Shown here: positions 1-13,331 of the stretch, in pieces | Layout of the letters: each line of letters begins with the position of its first letter | Position numbering within the stretch: the stretch's first letter is position 1 | Assembly (NCBI GenBank): GCA_032988165.1 | Contig: JANTQF010000218.1 | Coordinates: 1-58,137 of the forward strand | Direction of reading: 5' to 3' | Length of the DNA stretch: 58,137 nucleotides | Source: Emmonsiellopsis sp. PD_33 | Lineage: Eukaryota > Ascomycota > Eurotiomycetes > Onygenales > Ajellomycetaceae | The notes under the pieces: generated by a model | What the model saw: only the letters and a program-made list of their open reading frames with translations | Told to the model about the DNA's origin: nothing | Databases searched by the model: none | Position numbers and translations under genes: made by a program

Positions 1-845
1 GGCTTTTCCTGCATTTTACGCCGCCTACCTAATCACCACGTTTTCCACGGCCTCTTCACTCTCTTCCTTCGCCTTTCATACAAATTCATATACATACTTT
101 ATCTCTTTTAATGATATTTCCGGATGGCTGGCGGTGGGACAAAGGCATCAATCATATCATCCATGGGAAGACAAACGGCTTCGGGGTTTTAGGTTTTTTT
201 CTTCCCTTTTTTCTCTCCTCTAGTTATGTTTTCTTTGTCCCGTCCCGTCCGCCTTTATCGGCGCTGTGGCCTTTTGTTTTTCCTCGTTGCCTTATTTACG
301 TTGAGTGGGCAATTCCGTCTTTTTTCTCCTTGTCCATTTCTGGTTTTTTTAAAAAAAATTCCTCTTTCATGATTTCCCCAGCACAAGCGTATAGACTTTT
401 GCATTTTCCTAAGCTTTTTTTTTTTTTTTTCATTTCATTTCATTTGTTCATTATTTATTATCATTATTTCCCCTCCCCCTTTCTTTTTCATTTCTGCCTG
501 TATTTTTTTTTGCCCAATCTTGTTTCCTTACTGTGACTTTTCTTATTTATTTACTCCTTTTTTCCCCACTTTATATTCCCTCATCCTTGCGCAGTCAGTC
601 AGTATAGAAGAATGAGTTACTTGCTTTTACCTTACCTGCCCAGTTTTTTTTTTTTTTTTCATGTTAATGTTATCTTGTCTTCCTTTCTTGCTTTTTTATA
701 CACAGCCAACCGAAGGAAAAAAAAGTCTTGAATGTTTTATATCATCATCATATCCAAATTTATCTAGCTGATTTGTTTTTAAAAAACTGGTATTATACTA
801 TGTAGTGAGTCGAGCCGGTTTTTTATATACTTGGTTTTTATTATA

Positions 846-877
<32 letters not shown>

Positions 878-2139
878 CCCATATGATTCTATTTATTTAG
901 CTATATTTATTTCATCTCTCAATCTCAATTTCTCATCTCTGCGTTATATATCTATCGGCATGGAATCTTCCTTGTAGTTTTATCACCTTTATTAGGCAAA
1001 TTATCTCCCTGTCTAACTTATTAGCTTTATAGTATATACATATCTCTCTCTCATCCATCCATTCTCCTAATTAAATAAAACCACTAACCAGCCAGAGTTT
1101 GTGATCCTTTCTAGCATGAAAATAAAGTGGGAAAAACTTATGTCATGTTCTCTCTCTTTTTTTTTTATCCATGCTTGACTATGTAAACTACTTATTATAA
1201 ACTACACATGAAAAAAAAAAGAAACAAAGCAATAAAGAAGAAGAAAAACAAAATGTAAAATGTAAAATGTAAAATGTAACCATCTTCCCCTTTTCCACTG
1301 CAGTTCACTGTATTCAATTCCATTCCATTCAATTCAATTGTGCAAGGTGGAGGAACGGGAGGAAAATGAAAATGCCCCATACCCATCTGTCCGTCATCCA
1401 TAGACGTCTTATATCGCTTTGTTAACTTTGCTGGTATTCTCCACGGCGGGGATAAAAGACATCAAGGGAGGGGCGGGATGGGGGGAAGAGGCAAAATGGC
1501 ATAAACAAGAAATAACGAGGAGAAGGTGGAGAGGGAAAGAGCATATTGTGAAAGATGGATAGCCATCATCAACATGAAAATCAGCAACCAGGTGTCATGA
1601 TGCGGAAAGAATTAGTGTGGATTTCAATCTAATGGATGGGTGGGTGTGGCGTACATAACGAGAAAGGAAAAAGGAAAACAGGTTTAAAATCCAGGATGCG
1701 TAAAAAGCAGAGCGCACGAGATGAAAAAGGGGTAATGGGAAAGAATCAATCCTGGATACAGAGGCAAAAAAAGGGTAATTAATGAGGGGAAAGAAAAGAA
1801 AAGAAAAAAAGCTATGGGTTTTGATTTTTGTTTCCTGAAAATGAAAAAAAAAAAAAAAAAAGATAACTCTAGGTACGGCTTTAAGGGGGGAGGAAATAGG
1901 ATGATGGGTGAAGATACAACGTCAACGGTATATGCTGGAGGACATAGATGGAGATGAAAGTCGTTGCTTGATGGTTGGTGTGGCTGATCTGCATCGGTAA
2001 CGGGGTTCGGAATTGAAGGGGTATGGTATGGATGGTTAGATTGAAAAAGGCTCTTGGGTATAACCAGCAAAAAAGAAAAAGAAAAAAAAAAGATAAATGA
2101 GTCGAGGGTTTTGCAACCAAGCAGTCACAGTATGTAAGT
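1..2139. other. Gene-free AT-rich stretch at left edge
   Basis: No supported gene here. The plus strand is rich in T runs up to about 1200 and in A runs after that. It holds a (CTGC)n tract at about 846-880 and four copies of a 7-base AAAATGT unit at about 1248-1279. The open frames here translate to Phe/Leu/Ser-rich low-complexity peptides typical of pyrimidine-rich non-coding DNA. The part next to 2140 probably includes the 3' untranslated region of the TFIIA gene; the far left may be the UTR of a gene outside the window. Confidence 0.6.
846..880. repeat. (CTGC)n microsatellite
   Basis: About eight perfect tandem copies of the 4-base unit CTGC in an otherwise T-rich non-coding stretch. Confidence 0.9.
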
Positions 2140-3898
2140 CTAATACCATTCAAACTCTCCTTGGCCCTTATGGAAGACGTATCTGAACGTGATGAAATTA
2201 GCACATAAACACACAGCTCAAAAGGAACAAGTTAGATAACTCACTCTTTGCCGCCTGACGTAAGGATCCCATCCTTTAGCGTACACTTCCACTTGCTCTT
2301 GACGCGCTGGACCTTATCATAAGTGCACAACATCACCTGGCCAACCGCATCGTCTCCGTCATTGGAATCGTCGAGCAGATCCTCTGGGTCATCTAGGTCG
2401 GAGTTGATCGCGTCCTCGTCCTCTTCTTTCGAGTTTCCGTTGTAGTCATCTACTCCGTCATAAGGAGCGGGAGCGGATACTTCCGGTTTCGAGGAACCAG
2501 GAGCGGCAGCAGCAGGAACCAACCCATCAGCAGTCGCCGATTCGCTCAGCAGATAAGCCTTGCGCTTGACGCCCTTGGCGAAGCTTGGCTGTTCGTTCAA
2601 CGGCGCTAAAAGGCCGCCAGCTTCAAGCTGTAATCCCCTCGATTCTACATACAACCTGAGGAGATGCCCGTCACCGCCCTGGTTCTTCTCCGCCGCCTCC
2701 CTTCTGCGGGCAACCTCAGCCTTCCATTCCTGTAACGAATCGCTAGCACCGTCTGTCTGAGAATTGTTCATAGGTCTGTGCTGGGGCTGCGTAGGATTGT
2801 GATATTGCTGGGGTGGTTGCGTGGCCGCCTTTGGATCATGGGGCATGGGGCCTGGTATCTGAACGCCGCCTGGAAGTTTTTGGCCTGGAAGAGAGAGTGC
2901 GGCTGCTTGCGACTGGGCCTGTAGCTGGTGCACTTGGTTTGCAGCTGCAGCTCCATACCGCTGATGCAAGGCATCGGCCGCACGCCGTTGTGCAAGGTTT
3001 AGGGAGTTTACTGGGGGAAGACCAGAAGGCTGATAGCCAGGCTCTTGTTTGATACGGACATCAGCGCTGGACGAGTCAGCAGCGGAGACAGGAATCTGCG
3101 AAGGCAGTGGCTGGTGGAGTTGGTGATGCTGCTGATGCTGCTGTGGGTGATGCTGCGGGGGAGGCGACGTTCGGGGGGCATTCGAGGGGACGGTGACAGG
3201 GGGGGCTGGAATAGGGGCGGGCTGGTGCTGCTGGGGGGGATGCTGCTGGGGTTGCGGGGGTGGAGGAGGAGGGAGGGGAGCAGGATCCCATGGGAAGTGA
3301 GCAACCCCAAGCGACGACAGCTTCTTCCTCCATCCCTAGCATCAACAGACAATATTAGCAAACAATTAATAGCAAACAAAAGCGCATAACAGCATGCCGC
3401 GTGCAAAAAGGGGGCGGGCAGAGGACAAATGGGGTGTTGGGGCGAGGCTGCTTAGTCAGTGGGCTTAAAGCGGCCACCACGCCCGGCCGCGCATAAAATG
3501 AGTCACAGGCAGCAGGAAAAGCCTTTAAGCAGCCGCTTTCCCCAACACATCCCCGCCCTCGGTTGCCACTCTGGACTTCGCCCGCCCATCAAGACGGCAT
3601 CAACCACCGCCCCAGGCCGTCGTTGCGACCGTGCCAGGCGACACATAATCGACCAACGCAAGGCCAGGTATAGGAAAATAACACACTAACCTTCCTCAAG
3701 TCCTCCAGCGTCTGCTGGTCCACGCCGCCCTCTTCAAAGTCGACCTGCGACGAGTCGCATACCTCCTGGATGACCCGGTCGAACACAACGCCCTGTTTTG
3801 GCACCATCGTGAGCTAGAGTGGCAGGCAAGCAGAATGACCGCTTTTGGAGGAAGGGAGAGGAAAGCTGCGGGCAACTTACCACTTGCTGGTTCGACAT
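2140..3898 (-). CDS. TOA1: Transcription factor IIA large subunit (Toa1), 4 exons
   Basis: Large (alpha/beta) subunit of the general transcription factor TFIIA, which stabilises TBP on TATA DNA in the nucleus. Exons read by eye are 3881-3898, 3691-3813, 2245-3335 and 2140-2182 (1275 nt, 424 residues). The protein starts MSNQQV; the N-terminal helical region that pairs with the small subunit continues through GVVFDRVIQEV and LEDLRK. A Pro/Gln/His-rich disordered linker and an acidic stretch (DEDAINSDLDDPEDLLDD) follow. The C-terminal beta-barrel segment MLCTYDKVQRVKSKWKC is completed by a tiny last exon encoding YVFHKGQGEFEWY. This family architecture is well known. Reading on past 2245 would stop early, so the 62-base last intron is needed to recover the conserved C-terminus. 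The second intron (3336-3690, 355 bases) is long for this genome. Confidence 0.93.
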
Positions 3899-4902
3899 GC
3901 TTGCGATAGAGCCTCACGTAATGGGTAACCGAGAGGGAAGAAACGGAGCCACAAGGATACAGAGCAGGGAGAGAAGACGGCAAAGGCAAAGGGCAGGGAG
4001 GAGAAGACGGAAAGACACGTATGGTGGTATCGTCCTCACAACTTGTCGAAAAGTCAGGATGGAATAAGCTGCGATGACGCCCAAAAGCTCTCTCTCTCTC
4101 AGCCGGGGGGGGCTGGCTCTTCTTTGTTCTTCGTCCCGATTACCCCAACGCAACACACCACACAACGCGGTAAACTGTAAATATTTTCTTGGAATTTGGA
4201 ACTTGTACGTATCTAAGGAGCTTTTATCTGAGCGAACTGGGCGCTGTAGACCGCGGGACGGCGGGTTTTTTCAGATAGGCGGTCGCTGGCGGGTTGATGG
4301 TGAAGAAGTGAAGATTCAATTTATAGTCGAAATCTATCAGTGGTTGGGCCGCTTAGTCAGCCGCGGCTCAACAACGCCTGCGTCTTGCCTAACCTTCACT
4401 TTAAACCTTTGATATTTACCCCCTTCAGAGTTGTTGCTTTGATGTATCAGGGCTATTGATGCATTTCGATGGGAGGGTACTTCTTTTGCACCTCGATCAA
4501 TACTGAGCACTGATGTAGTCTTGGGAGAAACCGAACTTCCCAGACAAGAGCCTCAGATACAGAGCAAAGTCCCAACCTCATCAATGTTACAAGCCTAATT
4601 ACGCAAACGAGAGTTTTATAAGCAATTGGACGTACATAATCCATTGATATATCCACATCTCAAACGAAAGCAACAGAAACCAATAAACAATAAAAAACGA
4701 GAACCGCAACCAAAAAAAAAATTAGAACCGAGAAGAACGCTCATGTCAATCACAAAACCAACACCCGCTCAGAATGCGACGACGCTATTCATACCGATCC
4801 CAGTCACCGAAAGGTAGAAAACGCCAAATTGTGCAATGCCGAACCTATGATGCTGAACGCTCCAGAAGACCACAAGAACTAAACCGGATGCAACCTATCC
4901 AA
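3899..4902. other. Intergenic: TOA1 promoter and 3' side of CDC20
   Basis: No gene supported. The part just beyond 3898 is purine-rich on the plus strand, so pyrimidine-rich in the direction of TOA1 transcription, as often seen near fungal transcription starts. The rest is the space downstream of the CDC20 stop, with an A-rich stretch near 4670-4740. Confidence 0.6.
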
Positions 4903-6821
4903 TTACCGAATGGTCATTTGCTTGGCCATTTTGCTCCCCTTGGAACCAACAGCTCCGTCCCTAGCGGCGGCAGCAGTGGTGCCAGGCTTGCGTTCGAAGA
5001 CCTTCCAGAACTTGAGACTCTCATCGGCAGCTAGAGAAGAAATATGTCAGTCGGCGTACGCTGAATATGGAAGGATATGAGTGAAGACTTACCAGCAGTG
5101 GCCAGCATTTGACCATCGGGGCTGAGGCAGCTGTGGAGTACACGGGTCTCGTGAGCTGGGATCTCGACGTTGCGGACCAGCGAAGGGTAGCTCCAGATGC
5201 TCAAGGAGTTGTCGGGGAAGCCGCTGGAGCTTACAAGCTCGCGGTAGTGGTTGCTCCATCTGAGGCTGGTCACTTGGGAACCGGTGTCGATACTGTTGGT
5301 GCGAGCACCGGTGGTGGTGTTCCAGAAGTGGATGTGGCGGTCGTAGGAACCTCCTCCAGTGGCGAGGAGATTCAATTGCCATGGGCACCAGCTGAGAGCT
5401 TTGACGGCCGCGCGGTGGTTGGTCTTGGTGAATTTAGGAGCGCTGAGAGAACGAGAGTCCCAGATGGAAACAAGGTTGTCATTTCCGCCAGTAGCAAGCT
5501 GAGCACCATCGGATCGCCATTCAAGGCCGCAGACCTCGGAGGTATGGGAGACAAGCTCAGCGGTCTTGTGTTGGGCAATGCGCACATCGTGGTTGAAAAC
5601 AAGGCCGCTTCGTGCACCAGTGGACAGGGTATGCTTAGACCATCCCATGACACCAACGCGGGTCTCATGGCCGTACATGCTTCGCAGCTTGGTTCCCTCT
5701 TCGACATCCCAAATCTGGACCTCACCAGATCCGAGGCCAACACCAACGTAAGCTCCGTCGCCACTCCATTTGACACTGCTGACATAGGTATCTGCCGAGG
5801 TTTCGAAGAGGCAGTTGACAGAGCCAGACTCGGCCGACCAGACGTACACGCTACGCTCCAGACCAATGGCGACCTGGTTACCCGAGCTCCAGTCCAGGAG
5901 GTTGAGGTAGTAGTCGTCAACAAGGCCAGGGGCATCCAAAACACGCTCAGGCGCGGTCTGGACTCGCCGTCTAAATTGAGCCGATTGGGAGCTGGCGGAC
6001 TTTAGGGGTCGGTTGTACTGAGATCGGAGATCAATTGGCTTGGAGGATTCTGGAGCAGGTGGCTTGAAGGAGAGGATACGAGTGTTTAACGAAATATCAC
6101 AGGCGTTCGCCAGCGACGATTCATATGCAACGGCATCTGGTGCGGGCCGGGAGTAAGACGTGGTGTTGTCGTTGTCATCAAGACCAAGGTTCTCTAGCGC
6201 ACTGGTGATGTCGTCGTCGCTGGTTCGACCCCCGATGTTAAAGGCGCTAGCGGCATTAGCAAGGACGGTGGAGCCCTCGCTAGTCTTTGGTCTCTGATTC
6301 TCCTCTGGCTTGGCGGTTCCTGCAGTAGCCAGCCCCTCGCTAGCAGTGCGGCTAGGGATGAAGCGGTCCCCGGTGTTGTGGGGAAGACGAATGGTAGTCT
6401 TGGCGGTTCTTGATCGCAGACCCGTCTCCTTCTTCTTGGTAGGAGTTTGACCAGCGGCGGGGCCGGTACCAGTCAGAGTCCAGTCGGAGACACCCAGCTC
6501 GAGGTGGCGGGGAGACTTTCTAGTTTTGGCAATGTTGGACTTGGGTGAATCTCGGTGGTTTCCTCGTGATACCGTTCTTGAAACAGACCTGGCGAAGTGT
6601 GAAGAAAGATTACCGCCATATACCGACTGAGAAGGCACCCGGCTGGAATCCGAAGACTGTCTTGGAGGGGTGAAAGGGGAGGAGTTGGTCGACACATTCG
6701 TAGCCAAGCTAGTAGTTCTAGCACGGGGTGAAGGAGTCAGGGGCATGCGTCCACCAGCGGTTTTGGCGGAGAAGAGGCCATGATGGCTCTTCAAAGGTGT
6801 TGATACGGAAGCAGTTGCCAT
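4903..6821 (-). CDS. CDC20: APC/C activator Cdc20 (Slp1-type WD40 protein), 2 exons
   Basis: Substrate-recruiting activator of the anaphase-promoting complex and target of the spindle checkpoint. Exons 5093-6821 and 4903-5030 give 618 residues. The long disordered Ser/Thr/Pro-rich N-terminus holds a C-box (DRFIPSR, about residues 152-158), the APC-binding motif of this family. From about residue 290 a seven-bladed WD40 propeller runs from LDAPGLVDDYYLNLLDW through FNHDVRIAQHK to DESLKFWKVF. The second exon supplies the last blade and the C-terminal Ile-Arg tail (MTIR), which docks on APC/C subunits. Cdc20 is preferred over Cdh1 because of the GLVDDYY and FNHDVRIAQHK wording. The intron (5031-5092) has consensus GTAAGT and CTAG ends. 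The promoter is shared with the divergent kelch gene. An antisense open frame of about 300 codons over the WD40 region is a shadow. Confidence 0.95.
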
Positions 6822-7667
6822 TGTGTGTCAATGTGCAAAGTGTGGTTGAAACAAAAAAATTAGATGATCGAATGGACAGCCTAATGTTTCGATCAAAGTC
6901 TTGTCGGGGGAAGACGGCGTATATATCGGGTCTTCTGCTTAGTATCTGGTCGATTTTTCAAACGAGACTAGTCGTGGAAGTCTTGTTGTCGGTCCCGGCC
7001 TATCAGTGATTATCCCAAGATTCTCAACTGAATGGATCCTGAGATCAAGTGTCGTTAGTAATGCTGTCGGTGGTATTGCTGCGATATCCGGATATTGGAA
7101 AAACCGTGGTCTTTGGGAGAAGCGTATGCACAATCGGGGGGGGCGATCTAGTCCGAAGTATAGGATGATCTAATAGACTGGATAGCTATGCTCAACGAAG
7201 ATAAAGTATGGAACGTAGAACGGACAGAGGAGGAGTAGAGGATACAGAGGTAATCGGATAGAGAGAGGCAGAGAGGAAAGGTGAAGATAGAGAGAGAAGA
7301 GGAGGAGAAGTCAAGGCAAAGGGGGGAGGAGGGAATAAATATTTACATTTTTTAGTGTCGATTCGTTGGCACGGCAACCACGGCTGACACAGTTCTGACA
7401 TAAGCACGCTGGTTCGGGCTAGCGCCAGTTTAGACTTTTCCGCGCCAAGCCTTCTCTTTCGGGAAAGGTGCCTGGTCATCTTTTCTCCGACGGCGACAGC
7501 ATCATCCATCACAGCGACAACGACGTCGATTCCAGCCTCGTTTTCCGCTCTCGTCCATTCATCGCCTTGTGAGGGCGGGATTGTACCGGCTTATGGCAGT
7601 GTCGCAGCTTTCGTGACCCTCGATTTGCTCCTTTCAGACGTTGATATTTCCCCACCCTCTGCCCCTG
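6822..7667. promoter_or_regulatory. Divergent promoter region between CDC20 and kelch/BTB gene
   Basis: An 846-base divergent intergenic region. A polypurine tract on the plus strand (about 7218-7336, mainly GAGA/GGAG) is a CT-rich tract in the CDC20 direction, a common feature close to fungal transcription start sites. No TATA-like box is evident next to either start codon. No gene is supported here. Confidence 0.5.
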
Positions 7668-10059
7668 ATGTCACACGAAAATCTAGCCCCAGCTTCCGGA
7701 GCTGCAAGCGGGTCAACTCCCTTCTCACAGCTGGGCGGTTCCTGGAACACGGCATTGTCCACACCAAACAGAACACAAGCTCAATCTCTCTCGTCGTCCA
7801 CGCTGGAATCCAACCAGAACTCTTATCTCATGCCCACCAGTCCTCCGAAAGGTCGCCGTGGTAGTGGTGACGGCTACCACCCCACCATCAAGAAGTCTAC
7901 TGGACACCCCCCCGCATGTCTAGTAAATGCCTCGGTAACATACTGTGGGAATGATCAGATATATGCTTTTGGAGGTTTCGATCAGTATACAGATGAAGGT
8001 CAGGGCGATATATCTCTAGCCGCAACTTTGGTCTGAAGTGTTACTAACATGTGCATACAATTCCTTATTCTTAGTTTACAACCACGTCCTCCGATTAGAC
8101 CTTACAACACTCAGGTGGAATCTAGTTGACAATTATGGCGATATCCCTGGCGTTCGGATGGGTTGTTCTCCCCGTCTATCCACTTTTTTGCACTTAGGAA
8201 GCTAATGGGACATCTTGTTAGGACATACCGCATCCCTCTACCAAGGCGATAAGTTGATCGTGTTTGGCGGAGAAAACGAGCACCGCGAATACCTCTCTGA
8301 CGTTGTAATTCTCGATATCACGACTTCTACTTGGGCATCGCCTGAAATCCGCGGTCCTATACCACGAGGTAGAGCTCGGCACGCTTCCGTTATCTACGAG
8401 GACAAGCTGTTCGTGGTTGGGGGAATAACTGGCGAAACCAACTTTATCCTTGACGACCTCTGTTACCTTGATTTGAAAACTTGGACTTGGTCCCGTTCTT
8501 GGAGCTTCGTTGCCCGTTTCGACCACGCCGCATGGGTCTGGGGAGGTCGTCTTTGGGTTTTTGGAGGCCTTGGTTCAGACATGGAACGTGGCACTGATCT
8601 CTGGTGGCTGGACTTGAAAGGCAGTCCGTCTTTTGGGATCTCATCCTCGCAAGGTACCTTCGAACCCCCAGGAACGCTGGACAGGATAACTCACAGTCCA
8701 GAAGCCCAATTTAGTCCTCCTCCGGCCCTTCAAGGGCGCCCTGGCAGCTACGCAGCCAATTCAGCCAGTGTCCAAGTTAGAAGTTTGAATCGCCGGAAGC
8801 TTACCGCTCCCGGTGCCATCTCATCTCTAAAGTTTCACTCTGGACCCCATGTCCCTACCCTTCTCTCTGGCACCCACTTCCATGTGTATTCGTCCGGTGT
8901 TCTCCTTGATCTTGTTACGCCCTCGGAAACGGTTCGACCGTGGGACTGCAACTTGGCATCTTTGGAGCTCGATTCGCTTCGCTGGCAGCGTATAGCCGAT
9001 GGACCTGAACTTTTCAAGTCTGGATTCCGGTGGCATTATTGCACCCTTAATGAGGATGGCACAAAAGCGTGGCTTCTTGGGTCCAACGTCGATGTTGCCA
9101 ACGGCGCTGGCACAGGTGATGAAAACCGGTTGAACCAAGTTCTTACCATTGATCTTGAGAAGTATGGGCTGCTTGGAAATGAACTCACTTCTGAACCCTC
9201 GGAGCAAACTCGTATTCTTGCATCTGAGCGACAACAATCTTTTCGCTCCACCGGACTGGGCGCGGATTTGGTGGCTGTATTTGACCAGCCTCCTGAGACT
9301 GGAAGCGGAACGGATTTCATCATCACCGCAGAGAGCGACGATCAGGAATACGCAGATTCGAATACTTCTGTTCTCTCAACGTCGTCCCAAACCCAGCCTG
9401 CTTTTCTTCCGACTGACGCAGCTACATCAGCACCCATCCATGTGCACAGAATTATCCTTCAAGCTCGATGGCCACACTTTAAGCGTCTTTATGCAGCGCA
9501 AATGGCAGAGTATCATACGAAAAGGATGCATATACCTGAACCGTATTCGGTCGTTCGGGCATTCCTTTATTACCTGTATACCGACAGTATCGCCGGACAT
9601 GCAGAGTACTGCCCAGACATTATCGAAGTCGCAGGGATGCTAGTGATGGCCAACCTATATGACCTACCCAAACTGCGATTGCTGTGCGTTAACCGGCTCA
9701 GTCGGGAACTGGATATTGATAACGCTGCGATTATCTGGGAGCGCGCTGGGAGGACGAATGAGGAGTGGTTGAAGCGGCGCGCAGCATCGTTCTGCCTTGC
9801 GAACTGGGGTCGCATCGTTAGGACAGATGGGTTCCGAACCCTTAGCAAGCAGAGCTTGATGGAGCTATGTGAGGTCGTCGACATGGAAGGGCGGGTTGTC
9901 CCCGGTCACGAACTCGAACTAGTCGGGGGCTTGGGCGGGGACGGGTATGGATCTAGCAGGGATAATAAACAGCCTCGCATTACGGTGGCATCAGGCCCTG
10001 GGGCCGAGGACTTTGACGATGTGGATGGAGACGAGGATGACGGCATGGAATTATCATGA
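7668..10059 (+). CDS. Kelch-repeat and BTB/POZ protein (Ral2-like), 3 exons
   Basis: Exons 7668-7998, 8075-8161 and 8222-10059 give 751 residues. A disordered N-terminus is followed by kelch blades: IYAFGGFDQYTDE, then KLIVFGGENE, KLFVVGGITGE and LWVFGGLGSD, each with the hydrophobic-GG signature. After a spacer rich in Ser and Gln comes a BTB-like region from about residue 543 (HRIILQARWPHFKRLY, then the VVRAFLYYLYTDSI strand-helix), followed by a BACK-like helical region (IIEVAGMLVMANLYDLPKL). The tail is acidic. Kelch plus BTB in one fungal protein resembles fission-yeast Ral2, a Ras-pathway factor, and LZTR-type Cul3 adaptors; that functional link is inference. The first splice donor (GTCAGG) is weak, but the joined frame restores a kelch repeat across it. 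Confidence 0.87.
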
Positions 10060-11484
10060 ATGAACATTTGACGAGTGAACGATGGAATGCGGCGCAGGGT
10101 TCTTTTTTAGGAGATCTTTGAATTTTTGTTATTACGCACTAGATAAAGGCGACTTCATTGAACTGGCGCATGGATTACTGCATTGGAATTGGGTGGCTTG
10201 CCCAATTGAAGGTATTTCGGATTGTTTGATGTATTCCGGCTCTCGTTACTACTTCATTAATAGAAAAAAAATATACTGCATTTCGACCTCAAACACGATC
10301 CGCAACGTCCTTTGCATAAGCCATACATCTCATGCATGAACTCGCATATCCAGTGGGGAACGAGATGTGGTTGATCTCGCAGCCGCCGTCCATGAGGCTG
10401 GCCCCCAGGAGGAAATTCGGCCCGCCACACCGAGCCTCTCCAGACCTTCCCAGACCCCGACTAGCCCGCCAAACCTCAACCTTGGCCATCCTAACCTCAC
10501 CCCGAACCACAGGACGGCCACACGCGCCTTTACCCAAAACACCAGCAGGTGGCAGGAATTCACCCGGGTGGAAACTCCCATCATCGCAGTCAGTCATCAG
10601 TCATATTCCCAGCTCCGCTATGGTGCAACCCAGCGCTCAAATCAACCCGAGACTCGAGCGGCGAGAGGCCCGGATAGTAGCCAAGCGATTCGTCCATGGA
10701 ATGACATCGTCCAGTTCCGCAAAGTTGCGTAACTAGAGTTTTTTACCCCTCGCTTGCTCCCCGCAATTGCAAAAATTCAAAATGCGCGTTATGGCCTAGC
10801 AAGGCCTCGGTCTGCATAGGGAGACGAATCACGATACACGACATACGAGACGCGGGTGGTTCACTACTAATTATATACGACGAGACCGGCACAATTGGCA
10901 AAATAAGTCTAATAAAAATACATCGTCTCAACGTTCCTCCTAGGGTTCTCCGGGTCCCGGGAACCTCTATCCACCTGCTATGCCGCCTATATATGCACAC
11001 TCCAATGTCTCGCTTGGCGGGGCAAGGTGGGGTTGGAGATAATAACCCAGCAATTGAACGCAGAGCTGCTCAGCACAGTGCCAGAGAGGGATGGGATAGC
11101 TCCACAGGCGGGCGGGTTTTACGGCTTCAGGTCCGTGTCGCATCTAGATGGCCGGGGCGAGATTGGCGGGTTCGGGGTCAGATGATGGATGGATGAATGG
11201 ATGGATGGATGGGATGCGGAGGTTTTTTCTTTTGGTTGCTTGGATGGGGCATGGTTAACCAGTATCCATGATGCATTCTGCCTTTTTTTTATTAAAAGGT
11301 GTCCATGGCCCGTAGCTTCTTCCGTTTGATTTTATTTTCATTCTTCATTTTGGTTGCTGCTTTTTTTTTTTTTTTGGCTTTGGAGATATACCCAAGCTTT
11401 CAGAATACTTTATCGCAACCTTGGGATCCGAAGAGGAAAGGAAAACAGACTCAACTATTTATTGCCTAGAGCACTGCCGCAATC
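10060..11484. other. Intergenic, 1.4 kb
   Basis: Holds the kelch gene's 3' side and the promoter of the beta-glucosidase gene. Open frames on both strands around 10330-10740 look like shadows: they overlap each other, are Arg/Pro-rich and lack a recognisable domain. A short ATGG-rich repeat lies near 11183-11215 and T-rich runs at 11282-11380 precede the next gene. I see no RNA gene. Confidence 0.55.
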
Positions 11485-13331
11485 ATGACTACGACTACCT
11501 CCAAGCTCCCATCCGACTTCGTGTGGGGATTCGCGACGGCGAGGTGAGTAGGAGAATCCAAAACCCATCAATTGACCCGTATTACCGCCTCCAATTGTCA
11601 GCCAATTAATCTTTTATCCCCCTTCAACAGTTACCAAGTCGAAGGTGCTCCCGAGGCTGATGGCCGTGGCGCCTCCATCTGGGATACCTTTTGCAAAATC
11701 CCCGGCAAAATCGCAGATGCAACCTCCGGCGATGTTGCCTGTGATTCTTACAACAGAACCGCTGAGGATATTCAGCTTTTGAAAAATTGCAGAGCAGCGG
11801 CATATCGGTTTTCTCTTTCATGGTGAGTTTTTAATATCTATTCAATTTTCTATCAGAGTGCCTTTTGCCGAATTTTGGAAATCTGGCATCCGCCGATTCC
11901 CCTTCACTAGCAATTCAAAGTACTAGTTAAATAACCCTCCCTTCCTCGTCTTTACCAGGTCCCGTATCATCCCTCTGGGCGGCCGCAACGACCCCGTAAA
12001 TGAAAAGGGACTCCAGCACTACGTCAAATTCGTCGACGACCTCCTCGCCGCCGGCATCACCCCCATGATCACCCTGCTTCACTGGGATCTGCCAGAGGAA
12101 CTGCATAAGCGATACGGCGGCTACCTGAACAAGGAAGAATTCGTCGCCGACTACGCCAACTACGCCCGCGTCGTCTTCAAGGCTCTCAGCCCGAAGGTCA
12201 AGCACTGGATCACTTTCAATGAGCCGTGGTGCAGCTCTATCTTGGGATACAGCACCGGTCTCTTTGCGCCAGGCCGCACGAGTGATCGGACCAAGAGCCC
12301 GGATGGGGACAGCAGCCGTGAGCCCTGGATTGTGGGACATAGTTTGCTTGTTGCCCATGGCGCCGCGGTAAAGATTTATAGGGAGGAGTTTAAGGAAAGG
12401 GATGGGGGCGAGATTGGTATTACGCTTAACGGTTAGTTCACGACCCCCTCTTCCTATGAGGTAGGATTCCCGCAGGTATGCATCTGCTAACACATTCATC
12501 CCCCCTGAAACAGGCGACTGGGCCATCCCCTATGACGCCGAGAACCCTGCAGACGTTGAAGCCGCCCAGCGTAAGATCGAATTCTCCATCTCCTGGTTCG
12601 CCGACCCCATCTACTTCGGCAAATACCCCGATAGCATGATCAAGCAACTCGGCGACCGCCTGCCCACCTGGACAGACGAGGACCGCGCCCTCGTCCAGGG
12701 CTCCAACGACTTCTACGGCATGAACCACTACTGCGCCCACTTCATCAAGAACAAGACCACCCCTCCCGAACCCGAAGATTACATGGGTAATCTCGAAAGT
12801 GGAATGCAGGACGTCAATGGCAACTACGTCGGTCCCGAAACGCAGAGCGTGTGGCTGCGCCCTAATCCGTTGGGATTCAGGAAGCTGCTCAAGTGGCTGA
12901 GTGATCGGTACGGACGGCCCAAGATCTATGTGACGGAGAACGGGACGAGTTTGAAGGGGGAGAACGATCTGCCTTTGGACAAGTTGCTGGATGACGAGTT
13001 CCGGACAGAGTATTTCCGCGGTTATATTGGCGCCATGGCGGATGCGTATACGTTGGATAATGTGAATGTTCGCGCGTATATGGCGTGGAGTTTGATGGAG
13101 TATGTCCCCCCCCCCCCCTTTTTCGAACCTAACCTTTCTCCTCCGCCATTTTGGCATTTTTCGACTATCGATTTGGCTCACATTTCTTCTAGTAACTTCG
13201 AATGGGCTGAGGGATACATTACCCGATTCGGTGTAACATATGTCGATTATGAGGGCGGACAGAAGAGATACCCCAAAAAGAGCGCGAAGGAGATTGGCGA
13301 TATTTTCAATAAGTATATCGAGAAGGCTTAG
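11485..13331 (+). CDS. GH1 beta-glucosidase, cytosolic, 5 exons
   Basis: Glycoside hydrolase family 1 enzyme, predicted to hydrolyse cellobiose and aryl or alkyl beta-glucosides with retention of configuration. Exons 11485-11543, 11631-11822, 11959-12431, 12514-13099 and 13193-13331 give 482 residues, the usual size of the family. The N-terminal FVWGFATASYQVEGA pattern is rebuilt across intron 1. The acid/base glutamate lies in TFNEPW (E172) and the nucleophile in YVTENG (E383); the sugar-binding HWDLP and the late NFEWAEGY motif are also present. No signal peptide is seen, so the enzyme is probably intracellular. Intron 4 contains a run of 13 C just after the donor. A 301-codon antisense open frame across 12438-13343 is a shadow caused by high third-position GC. 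Confidence 0.96.

Noticed and set aside
5109..6005. 298-codon antisense open frame over the Cdc20 WD40 region
   Set aside because: Mirror of a GC-rich coding exon; its translation has no domain and the opposite strand is clearly CDC20.
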